Of a stretch of 64,000 bases of DNA, positions 24,318 to 31,659 are shown piece by piece. Source of the stretch: Phycisphaeraceae bacterium (GTDB taxonomy: Bacteria; Planctomycetota; Phycisphaerae; Phycisphaerales; UBA1924); NCBI GenBank assembly GCA_019636615.1, contig JAHBXF010000002.1, forward strand, positions 1,490,001 to 1,554,000, read 5' to 3'. The translations under genes and the position numbers were made by a program. Position 1 is the first letter of the stretch. The number at the start of each line of letters is the position of its first letter. The notes below the pieces were generated by a model that worked only from the letters and a program-made list of their open reading frames with translations, made no database searches and had not been told where the DNA came from.

Positions 24318-25358
24318 TCAGATTGTTCCGAGGTCGTTACCGGCAACCACCCGGAACCGGCAATGCCAGTCCTTGCCAATGAGCGCGATCGGCTCGCCAT
24401 CGATGCCGAAGAACGCCTGTAGCCGATGGGCCAGCAACTCCTTCTGCTTCTGGAGGCCGCGGTCGGCGTTTCCCCTTTTCCACGAAATGACACCGTCGCC
24501 GGCGGCGAACTTGGCCAAGAGGTGCCACTGCTTCGTCGGGCGTCGGTTGCGCTGGCTCGCCATTCCCATGCGGACGCAGTCGCACTCCTCAACGGCCCCG
24601 GACACGTTCACATGGACGGTGTGACCATCCAGGAAGCGGATGGCAACGTCACTCCACGTCGCCCCGGCGGGTGTGGGGAATCGGGCACCTTCGTCGCGGC
24701 AAGCGTCGGTATTCACGTGCGCCCCGACGAAGTCCCGTAGCGTCTCGCCCAGCGGTTGCCGCGCCTCGAAAACACCCTCGCCACGCCAGTCGAGCGCCTC
24801 TTCGAGCGCGATCCACGCCGCCGACCGCCCGTCGATGAGGCGGCTCAGCGGCTCGCTGCCGGCCCGGCGCGATGGCGTCGCGAGAACAAACGGCCGGCGC
24901 GACAGCGCCGAGACGTACCCCGCGTTCTTCACCAGTTCGCCCGCGTCCCGGGTCGTCGCCAGGTACACCGGGAACCGCTCCCCCTCCACGGGCACAAAGT
25001 CGCCCAGCCACCACAGGCGGGTGCCCATGCCCACCGACGCCGTCTCGCCGGTCAGCCCCAGCGCCGACGCCGCGCCCCGGAAGAGCGCCGACGCGTCCAA
25101 CTGCCACAGCACGATGTCCTCGCGGGCGATCGAGGCGGCCTCGGACGTCTCCTCGTCCACCGCGACGATGTCGTCCTCGTCGTGGACGACGATCCGGCGG
25201 CCCTCGATCGTGCCGGGCCACGGCACCGACAGCGCGAGCTGCTCCATCGGCCTCAGGAGCGGCTGGAGGAACTCCAGTTCGTCCCCCATGTGCTCGCGCC
25301 AGACGGAGCGGACTCCCGCCCAGCCGTGGATGTTCTCAAGCGCACGCCAGAGCCGCAT
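24318..25358 (-). CDS. Unknown cargo protein B (346 aa), overlapping pair
   Basis: No family is recognised. The ATG at 25358 has a strong GGAGGGGG ribosome site and overlaps the upstream gene by 23 bp, so the two are co-translated. Features include a Trp-rich acidic N-terminus, 'EGRRIVVHDEDDIVAVDEETSE', 'GMGTRLWWLGDFVPVEGERFPVYLATTRDAGE' and a C-terminal 'EECDCVRMG' followed by a basic region and 'HWHCRF'-like Trp/Cys/Arg residues. No signal, membrane segment or P-loop is seen. Its place beside AbiTii suggests defence or exclusion cargo, which is only an inference from location. Confidence 0.6.
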   Translation of the reverse strand: MRLWRALENIHGWAGVRSVWREHMGDELEFLQPLLRPMEQLALSVPWPGTIEGRRIVVHDEDDIVAVDEETSEAASIAREDIVLWQLDASALFRGAASALGLTGETASVGMGTRLWWLGDFVPVEGERFPVYLATTRDAGELVKNAGYVSALSRRPFVLATPSRRAGSEPLSRLIDGRSAAWIALEEALDWRGEGVFEARQPLGETLRDFVGAHVNTDACRDEGARFPTPAGATWSDVAIRFLDGHTVHVNVSGAVEECDCVRMGMASQRNRRPTKQWHLLAKFAAGDGVISWKRGNADRGLQKQKELLAHRLQAFFGIDGEPIALIGKDWHCRFRVVAGNDLGTI

Positions 25359-26502
25359 CGCCCCCTCCGATCACAAAGCCCCGGTTGCGGAGGAATGACT
25401 CGACAAGGTCCGCGTCCTCGTCTCGCGTGTACTGGGCCACGTTCCCGTGCCGGATCGTCACCGAGCGGGGCTTCGAGGAGTCGGCGAAGACGATGTCGAA
25501 CTTCGCCGCCGTGAGCAGCGCATCGCGCGGGATCGACTCACGCGCGGCCTCCAGCGCGAGGAACACGTCGTCGGCCTGCTCGACGCGGGCGTGGCGGAAG
25601 TGCCCCCCGAGGTACATCCGCAGTTCAGTCAGTCGCACGTGCCGCAGACCGGGCACGTCGGCACACACCAGGCACGCCCGCCCCTCGCGGAGCGGGTCCA
25701 GCGTGTAGCGGGCCACGCCAGCGGGGAAGAACTCCGCGCGGCCGAACAGGTGCGTCCCCACCGCGCGGCGGTAGAGCTCCCGCTCGCGCTTCCCGCCGCC
25801 GTTGATGCGGATTTCCCACGTGCGGCGTTCGAGCACGATCACGCCGAAGGCCATCGGCCGGAAGTGCACACTCCCCGGCTCGCCCGCGTCGAGCCGCCCT
25901 TCGCGGCGGTACGGGCCGCCGTGCCGCACCACCAGCCGCACCTCGTGCTCGTGCTCGAACGGGAACACTCGCGCCCCCACACCACGCCGCTTCTCCACGT
26001 ACCACGCGGCGATCTGCGCCTCCAACGCCGCCAGCGCCTCGCCCGCGGGCGCTCGGTACGCCCGCGCCGCTCCCGGGCTGGGAGCAAACGTCTCGAAACT
26101 CTTCCGCCTCAGCACTGCCGTTTCCGCGTGCGTGCGGCGCAGCATCTCAGGCGAGTGCAGCCAGACCTGCGTGGCGACGTCGGCGGGCGAGAAGTGGTGC
26201 GCCGGGTCGAGTTCCAGACCGGCACTCCGGGCTTCCTCCACGAGCGACTCCATCGCCGACGGCGTGGACATCTCGTGGATGTGCCAGAGGGCGTCGATGA
26301 GGGCCGCCGGCGTGTCCTGGTGCGGCTGCAGCACCGCGACCGCGAGCGCCTCGTAGTTCAGGCGCTCGGGATCGTCCGGCAGGACGCACCCGTGCCGCGC
26401 GAGGAACTCCGCGTGCGGCCGCACCAGCGCGTGAAGATGATGCGGCGCGATCTCCCGAAGGGACGACGAATCTGTGAACCGACGAAATGCAAGGCTGCCC
26501 AT
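25336..26502 (-). CDS. Unknown cargo protein A (388 aa), overlapping pair
   Basis: ATG 26502 (MGSLAFRRF) is chosen because longer frames run over an AT-richer promoter-like stretch. A helical N-terminal half contains 'HHLHALVRPHAEFLARHG' and 'ALIDALWHIHEMST'. A central beta-rich domain has 'VGARVFPFEHEHEVRLVVRHGGPYRREGR', and a C-terminal region has 'CLVCADVPGLRHVRLTELRMYLGG'. Paired Cys in 'CLVC' and many His residues could bind metal. It is always in tandem with protein B here. No function can be assigned. Confidence 0.6.
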   Translation of the reverse strand: MGSLAFRRFTDSSSLREIAPHHLHALVRPHAEFLARHGCVLPDDPERLNYEALAVAVLQPHQDTPAALIDALWHIHEMSTPSAMESLVEEARSAGLELDPAHHFSPADVATQVWLHSPEMLRRTHAETAVLRRKSFETFAPSPGAARAYRAPAGEALAALEAQIAAWYVEKRRGVGARVFPFEHEHEVRLVVRHGGPYRREGRLDAGEPGSVHFRPMAFGVIVLERRTWEIRINGGGKRERELYRRAVGTHLFGRAEFFPAGVARYTLDPLREGRACLVCADVPGLRHVRLTELRMYLGGHFRHARVEQADDVFLALEAARESIPRDALLTAAKFDIVFADSSKPRSVTIRHGNVAQYTRDEDADLVESFLRNRGFVIGGGDAALACA

Positions 26503-26658
26503 GGCGGGGTCTCCGACCAGACCGAGTGCCAGGCCCCGCCCTCCTTGGCGCGGGCCACGAAGACCCGAGTGTATCCCGAACCATGAAGCCGTGCGGGTTC
26601 CGATAGGGTATTGACAACAATTCCCCGGTTCATCCACAAAAGCCGCTGTAACGTCCTG

Positions 26659-27099
26659 TCAAATAGATGTTTGAGCATCGACTGCCCCGGTCAGCCCGCG
26701 CCACGCGCGGCGCTGGTCTCCCCAGTCGTAAAGCCTCGTGATCGGCCGGAGGTGCCGCTCCGTGATCGGGTCGTCCCCGGCCTCGACGCGCGGCAGGAAC
26801 AGGATCTCCTCCTGGATGTCCGGCGCGAGGTGCAGGAGGTTCATGATCTGCGACACCCGCGCCCGCGTGACGTGCCCGAGCCGCGCGATCTCCGCGAAGT
26901 CACGGACCTGCCCGCTCCGCAGCAGGCCGTCGAACCGGATCGCCAGGGCCATCAGTTTCGACACGCGGGGCACGCGCCCGGGCGGCGGCAGCACCACGAC
27001 GGGCGCCTCCCCCTCGCGCAGCTCGATGCGGTTCTCAGGGCCGCGCCCGAGGTGGACCTTGAATGCGACCGTCGCGCCCGCCCCGCGTGCTCCGCTCAT
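26659..27099 (-). CDS. Recombinase-associated HTH protein
   Basis: A 146-residue basic protein starting at ATG 27099, overlapping the recombinase TGA by 4 bp. A beta-rich N-terminus ends 'VVVLPPPGRVPRVSKLMALAIRFDGLL', followed by a helix-turn-helix 'RDFAEIARLGHVTRARVSQIMNLLHLAPDIQEEILFLP', similar to the ParB/KorB DNA-binding core. I know this gene type as a regular companion of large serine recombinases; a role as directionality factor or local repressor is inferred. Confidence 0.7.
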   Translation of the reverse strand: MSGARGAGATVAFKVHLGRGPENRIELREGEAPVVVLPPPGRVPRVSKLMALAIRFDGLLRSGQVRDFAEIARLGHVTRARVSQIMNLLHLAPDIQEEILFLPRVEAGDDPITERHLRPITRLYDWGDQRRAWRGLTGAVDAQTSI

Positions 27100-28658
27100 G
27101 ACGCCGCCTCCTTCGCCAGCCACTCCGTCTCCGGGTGGAACGTGATCGCCACCTCGCCCTTGGCCCCGTCGAACTCCACGCGCCGCACGATCAGCCGCGT
27201 CAGCCGCGCCCGCTCGCGCGGGCTGAGCGACCGCCAGAGCGGCTCGAACTCGACCGCGCTGGCCTCGACCTGCTCGCGCGAGACAAGCCGCTCGTTCACC
27301 GCCGCGATCATGTCGCGCAGCGACGCCGCCCGGGCCTCGACGGCCCGGGTGCGCTCGGCCAGGTCGGCCAGGCGCTCGGTTCGAGCTCCGTCCCGCCCCG
27401 CTTCCGCCGCGGCCCGGCGCGTCTCCGAGGCGAGCCACTTCAGTTCCCGCTCCAGCACGGCCAGTTCGGCCGCGTGCGCCGCGGCCTGTTCGCTATCCTG
27501 CCGCCGGGCCTGCTCGAGCACCAGTTCCACCAGCGCCCGGTCGCGCCCCATCGCCCGCACGCGCTCCAGCACGAACCGCTCGATCTGTTCCGCCGGCACC
27601 GCCTTGCTCGGGCAGGCGTGGTACCCCGACGCCTGCGCCGTGAAGCAGACGTAGTAGCGGTAGCACTGCCCGTTCTCCTTCCGCGTGCAGGAGTGGATCA
27701 TCGGCTTGTCGCACGCCCCGCACCGCAGCACGCCCTTGAGCACCGCCCCGTACTTGTTCATCACCACCGACCCGCCCGTGCGGCCGTTCTCGCGGAGCAG
27801 CGCCTGCGTCCTGGCCCACGTCTGTTCGTCCACGATCGCCGGCTGCTCCCCGTCGTACACGTTGCTCCCGTGCCGGACCTTGCCCGCGTAGAGCACGTTG
27901 GTGAGCAGGCCGTGCATGTTCCCCTTGGTGAACGGCACGCCGCCCATGACCCGCCCGTCCTTCGTCGTCCAGCGCTTCGTCGTCCACCCGCGGGCGTTGG
28001 CCTCCGCGACCGCGCGCCCGATCGACTCGGTGCGCAGGTACGTGGCGAACACCTCGCGGACGCGGCACGCCTCCTCCTCGTTGACCACCAGCCGCGTGTC
28101 CACGGCGTCGTACCCCAGCACGGGCCGCCCGCCCGCGTACTTGCCCTTCTGCCGGGCCAGGGCGATCTTGTCCCGCGTCCGCTCGCTGACCAGTTCCCGC
28201 TCGAACTGCGCGAACGATAGCAGGATGTTGAGCGTCAGCCGCCCCATCGAGTGCGTCGTGTTGAACTGCTGCGTCACCGAGACGAACGAGACCTTGTACT
28301 TCTCGAACTCGCCCATCATGCGGGCGAAATCCATGAGCGACCGCGACAGGCGGTCCACCTTGTAGACCACGACGCAGTCGACCTTTCCCGCCCGGATGTC
28401 GTCCATGAGCCGCGTGAGCGCCGGCCGCTCCATGTTCCCGCCGGTGTACCCGCCGTCGTCGTACTTCTCCGGCAGGCAGGCCCACCCCTCGGCCTTCTGG
28501 CTGGCGATGTACGCCTCGGCGCTGGCCCGCTGCGCGTCCAGTGAGTTGAACTCCTGCTCGAGCCCTTCCTCCGTGCTCTTGCGCGTATAGATCGCGCAGC
28601 GGATCGCGGGCGGCCGGGCCGGCGGCTTGACGCCGTTCGTGGAGGTACGGGCGCTCAT
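27096..28658 (-). CDS. Large serine recombinase (integrase)
   Basis: A 520-residue enzyme. The catalytic Ser is S28 in 'YTRKSTEEG', with the rest of the resolvase fold ('DDGGYTGGNMERPALTRLMDD', 'VVYKVDRLSRSLMDFA', 'LLSFAQFERELVSERTRDKI'). The recombinase domain ('FTKGNMHGLLTNVLYAGKVRHG') is followed by a zinc ribbon with 'CGAC' and downstream Cys residues, and a long coiled coil (about 390-460). It integrates the element by att-site exchange through a Ser-DNA intermediate. It lies at the right end of the element, in a tight chain with DUF2924 and a small HTH gene. Confidence 0.9.
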   Translation of the reverse strand: MSARTSTNGVKPPARPPAIRCAIYTRKSTEEGLEQEFNSLDAQRASAEAYIASQKAEGWACLPEKYDDGGYTGGNMERPALTRLMDDIRAGKVDCVVVYKVDRLSRSLMDFARMMGEFEKYKVSFVSVTQQFNTTHSMGRLTLNILLSFAQFERELVSERTRDKIALARQKGKYAGGRPVLGYDAVDTRLVVNEEEACRVREVFATYLRTESIGRAVAEANARGWTTKRWTTKDGRVMGGVPFTKGNMHGLLTNVLYAGKVRHGSNVYDGEQPAIVDEQTWARTQALLRENGRTGGSVVMNKYGAVLKGVLRCGACDKPMIHSCTRKENGQCYRYYVCFTAQASGYHACPSKAVPAEQIERFVLERVRAMGRDRALVELVLEQARRQDSEQAAAHAAELAVLERELKWLASETRRAAAEAGRDGARTERLADLAERTRAVEARAASLRDMIAAVNERLVSREQVEASAVEFEPLWRSLSPRERARLTRLIVRRVEFDGAKGEVAITFHPETEWLAKEAAS

Positions 28659-29155
28659 GCCGATGCCTCCTCGCCCCGTGTCGCGCCATTGGCGATGCCG
28701 AAGAACAGGTGCCCGTTCCAGTGCCCGCCCGTCACCTCGTTGGCGATGGCCGTGAGCGACCGGTACACGCGGCCCTCGTGCTCGAAGCCCTTCTCCAGCA
28801 CCTTCGCCACGATCTCGCGACCCTTGTACCGCCGCGTCAGCAGCGTCCCCGGCATCGGGCCGCGTACGGCCTGGGTCATCCGGATCGGGGCGACCAGCGG
28901 CCTCGCGCCCTCAACCGGGGCGGCCGCCGGTGCCCGCGTCCGCAGGTCCGCGTCGTCGGCCAGTTCCGCCGCCCGCCGCCGCGCCCGCTCGGTAAGGTCG
29001 CCCTCGGCCCGGGCCTGGAGCCGCCACGCGATCCGCCGCACGAGGTAGTCGCGGTTGCACGACCGCGTCTGCTCGCCGAACAGGTCCGCGTAGCGGGCCT
29101 TGAGGTCCGTCATCGGCAACGCCGCCAGTGTTCGCAGTTCCGCGTAGACGTTCAT
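28655..29155 (-). CDS. DUF2924 protein, recombinase partner
   Basis: A 166-residue protein starting 'MNVYAELRTLAALPMTDLKARYADLFGEQTRSCNRDYLVRRIAWRLQ', the DUF2924 N-terminus, and ending in a compact basic domain ('TRRYKGREIVAKVLEKGFEHEGRVYRSLTAIANEVTGG'). DUF2924 genes commonly adjoin serine recombinases in mobile elements, but the function is unknown. It overlaps both neighbours by 4 bp (ATGA). Confidence 0.85.
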   Translation of the reverse strand: MNVYAELRTLAALPMTDLKARYADLFGEQTRSCNRDYLVRRIAWRLQARAEGDLTERARRRAAELADDADLRTRAPAAAPVEGARPLVAPIRMTQAVRGPMPGTLLTRRYKGREIVAKVLEKGFEHEGRVYRSLTAIANEVTGGHWNGHLFFGIANGATRGEEASA

Positions 29156-29433
29156 CGATCGCCTCCGTCATCCCCAGGGCCGCCACGGCCGCCGGGGAGC
29201 GGACGATCACGGCCTGCATCTTCCGCACCGTCAAGCGGAGAGCGCGAAGGAATCCCATGCGACCGATCGGGCCGATGCCTGCGCGCGTCTGCATGCTCGA
29301 TCGTGTTCACAGCCTCGGATTCGCCTGCATGCTGCGGCGGGTGCGCGACGCCCGCCCCGGGGCGCTTGGCCAGACGGCGCACCGCCAGCCCCAGCAGCGC
29401 GGCGACCTCCCGCCGCCGCTGCTCGGGCGACAT
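29152..29433 (-). CDS. Small protein heading the recombinase operon
   Basis: A 93-residue frame starting 'MSPEQRRREVAALLGLAVRRL', a helical opening I associate with ORFs upstream of DUF2924/recombinase pairs. The second half is Arg/Gly/Asp-rich and low in predicted structure. It overlaps DUF2924 by 4 bp. The N-terminus is more convincing than the C-terminus, so it could be a decayed or very short gene. Confidence 0.5.
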   Translation of the reverse strand: MSPEQRRREVAALLGLAVRRLAKRPGAGVAHPPQHAGESEAVNTIEHADARRHRPDRSHGIPSRSPLDGAEDAGRDRPLPGGRGGPGDDGGDR

Positions 29434-29507
29434 CGCGGCCTCGGGATGCTTGACGGGCACGGGCGGCCTCCGGGCATGGTGCGTGGGCGGCCGCACCAAG
29501 AGGGCCG

Positions 29508-29546
29508 CTCACTATTCACCTAAGCCGGAGGGGGGCGAGTTGTTGC
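29508..29546 (-). repeat. Conserved 39-bp element, copy B
   Basis: Second copy of the element at 22584-22622, with cores CCTAAGCCGGAG and GGGCGAGTTGT. It lies about 75 nt upstream of the first gene of the recombinase operon and within 40 bp of the apparent end of the integrated element. Confidence 0.6.
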
Positions 29547-29584
29547 CGGGGTTTCACGCATCGGCCAATTCGCAGCCGCAGCGT

Positions 29585-31120
29585 TTAGGTGCTCCACGCG
29601 CGGAGTCGTTCCTTGACTTCACTCGTCCACGGCGGCGCATTCCATGCATAGCTAAAAGCCCACGGAGCGATCCCGGAAGTCACGACGCCAAACTTCATAG
29701 GTTCCAACGCCAGCGGAGATCCCCGGTTCACCTCCAGCAGGTTGAATGACGCATGAATAAGTTCCGGGGCACGAGATCGGATTGACTCGTACCACGCGAC
29801 TTGTCGCTCCACTGAGGCCACAGTCTGCCCGGGCCATCCGAGTATCTGATTGATGACCACTGCAATTCCAGTATCTGTGGCCGCTCGGAGCACGCTCTCG
29901 CACATGGCCACGTCGAGCGGCTTGGCAAATAACGACTGGCCCGCCGGGTCGATGGTCTCAAGGCCAAACTCGAGTGTGCGGCAGCCGCTGAGGAATAGGT
30001 CGCTCAGAAATGCACGCGTAAGCGCGGCATTCAATAGGGTAGTGGCGCTCCACTCGATGTCTACGCCTGCCTCACGGAGCACACGGGCGAGCGTGCGAAG
30101 ATTCTTCACCGTGAACAGGGAGTCCTTGAACGAGACTCGGCGTACTCCAGTCGCTTCAACCAAGTGAGCGAGCGCCGCAATCACGCGTGGCCAGTCGGGC
30201 TCGATATCCACCGTCGGCTCGACGGCCGGGTATGTGCAGTAGGTGCATTGACCGAACGCACATCCACGAGTCAACTGCATGGGGATGGTCACGCGGGCCG
30301 GGTCGTACAGTCGAATCGCATCCGCGTCCAAACTCGGCCTGTATTCGAACACACTCGTGGAGGACCGTGGTCGACCATTCACGGTCGGACTTATCGCTTT
30401 GGTGCAGGCCGCCGCCCGACCATCGCCGGCACCGATGCCGATTGCCGGGGGCAGCGAGTCGTGCTGCAGAATATGGCGCACGACTTCGACAAAATGCACT
30501 TCGCTGTGCCCCGGCATGAACAGATCGAAGTCGGCCCCATAGCGACAATCTGTCGCAATCGCTTCCGCGAGCAGTGTGACGTGGCTACCGCCCCCGACGA
30601 CCCGGGTAGTGGGCCACCGACGCTTCGAAAGACGTGCGACTAGGAGCGCGAAGAACACCTGGGGTGGTCCCATGATCGACAGCCCGAGCACTCGCGGCGG
30701 CACGGGATACTGCGAGAAGAGGGCCTCCTCAACGAACCGCCGGCACGAGGACGATGGTTCGCACGCTCGATCGATAGCCCGTTCAATCGATTCGAAGCCG
30801 TAATGCATGCCGAGAATCGGATTGGAGGCAGTGGGCAGATACAGCGGCGCTTCAGAATTGAGAGGGCAGGTTGCCAAGTAGTGGTCACGCGCAGCGTGCG
30901 TCGCCGCGCGGTCCTTGTCCTGATCGCCAATCACGCGGCTCACGGATGCCGCCGGATGCGGCTTGAATCGATTCAAGTACCGCACGCTCATATCCGCAAC
31001 ATCCAATCGCAAGCCCGCGTTCGCAGCGCAAGTCTTAAGGAGGTATGGACCCAGCGGCGGGTTCGTGTCGGTTGGCGACAGCGGGGGCACGGCGACAACG
31101 ACATCAAAGTTGTGGCTCAT
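29585..31120 (-). CDS. B12-binding radical SAM protein
   Basis: A 511-residue protein. The N-terminal part begins 'VVVAVPPLSPTDTNPPLGPYLL', typical of the cobalamin-binding Rossmann domain, and contains 'VLGLSIMGPP' and 'TTRVVGGGSHVTLL'. The radical SAM iron-sulfur motif is 'RGCAFGQCTYC' (CX4CX2C spacing, as in RGCYWxxCxFC-type B12 enzymes). 'VSFKDSLF' and 'TLEFGLETIDP' follow. Such enzymes carry out radical methylations or rearrangements. The substrate is unknown. It overlaps the DUF2325-like gene by 4 bp, so the two probably act together. Confidence 0.8.
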   Translation of the reverse strand: MSHNFDVVVAVPPLSPTDTNPPLGPYLLKTCAANAGLRLDVADMSVRYLNRFKPHPAASVSRVIGDQDKDRAATHAARDHYLATCPLNSEAPLYLPTASNPILGMHYGFESIERAIDRACEPSSSCRRFVEEALFSQYPVPPRVLGLSIMGPPQVFFALLVARLSKRRWPTTRVVGGGSHVTLLAEAIATDCRYGADFDLFMPGHSEVHFVEVVRHILQHDSLPPAIGIGAGDGRAAACTKAISPTVNGRPRSSTSVFEYRPSLDADAIRLYDPARVTIPMQLTRGCAFGQCTYCTYPAVEPTVDIEPDWPRVIAALAHLVEATGVRRVSFKDSLFTVKNLRTLARVLREAGVDIEWSATTLLNAALTRAFLSDLFLSGCRTLEFGLETIDPAGQSLFAKPLDVAMCESVLRAATDTGIAVVINQILGWPGQTVASVERQVAWYESIRSRAPELIHASFNLLEVNRGSPLALEPMKFGVVTSGIAPWAFSYAWNAPPWTSEVKERLRAWST

Positions 31121-31536
31121 GCCGCACCCCCAATCACGCAGGCCGCACAGCCCTTGATGGCTGCGCAGCGATCCGCAAGGGCCTTCGTCAATCGGGCCAC
31201 CGCAACTGCCGCAACAATCGCGTTCGGGTGTGGAATGTGGTTGCAGTTCAGCAGGGGGAGCTGCAGATCCCGGCACAGCGCGTGAAGATCCGCTCCGTGT
31301 TGTGTCCGTGTAAGGCCGCGAGCGCATACGACGAGGGCGAGCCGGGGATCGTGGAGCCGGGACTGAAATCGCCGCGACGATGCGTCGGACTTGCGCGTTG
31401 GGCAGTGAATCGCTCGGTCAAGTCTCAGGCAGGACTCGATTCTCTGGATGGTCTTCGGGCAAGGATCGCCACCGACAACGAGCACTCTTGTGCCTGCCAG
31501 CGAGGATCGGATCTGATGTGCTTCGATCTCGTTCAT
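31117..31536 (-). CDS. DUF2325-like protein
   Basis: A 139-residue protein starting at ATG 31536, seven bases after GAGGAG. 'TRVLVVGGDPCPKTIQRIESCL' is the Rossmann-like DUF2325 beginning, followed by 'DPRLALVVCARGLTRTQHGADLHALC' and 'LPLLNCNHIPHPNAIVAAVAV'. DUF2325 is a small alpha/beta domain of unknown role. The C-terminal 'RCAAIKGCAACVIGG' adds three Cys. The stop overlaps the radical SAM start, indicating coupling. Family call is by pattern, not certain. Confidence 0.6.
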   Translation of the reverse strand: MNEIEAHQIRSSLAGTRVLVVGGDPCPKTIQRIESCLRLDRAIHCPTRKSDASSRRFQSRLHDPRLALVVCARGLTRTQHGADLHALCRDLQLPLLNCNHIPHPNAIVAAVAVARLTKALADRCAAIKGCAACVIGGAA

Positions 31537-31659
31537 GTGCAAACTCCTCAGTCGTATGTGTGACCGATCAGCCATGCCGATCGATCTGACGGGTTCGCGC
31601 GACGCCCCGAGAGGGCTTGAGCGAGGAGTTCCTCGCCACGGTCGCATGATCAATAGCCG

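Noticed and set aside
26560..26670. TTGACA-like box on the minus strand upstream of the unknown cargo pair
   Set aside because: No acceptable -10 at 17 bp; too weak to list as a promoter.
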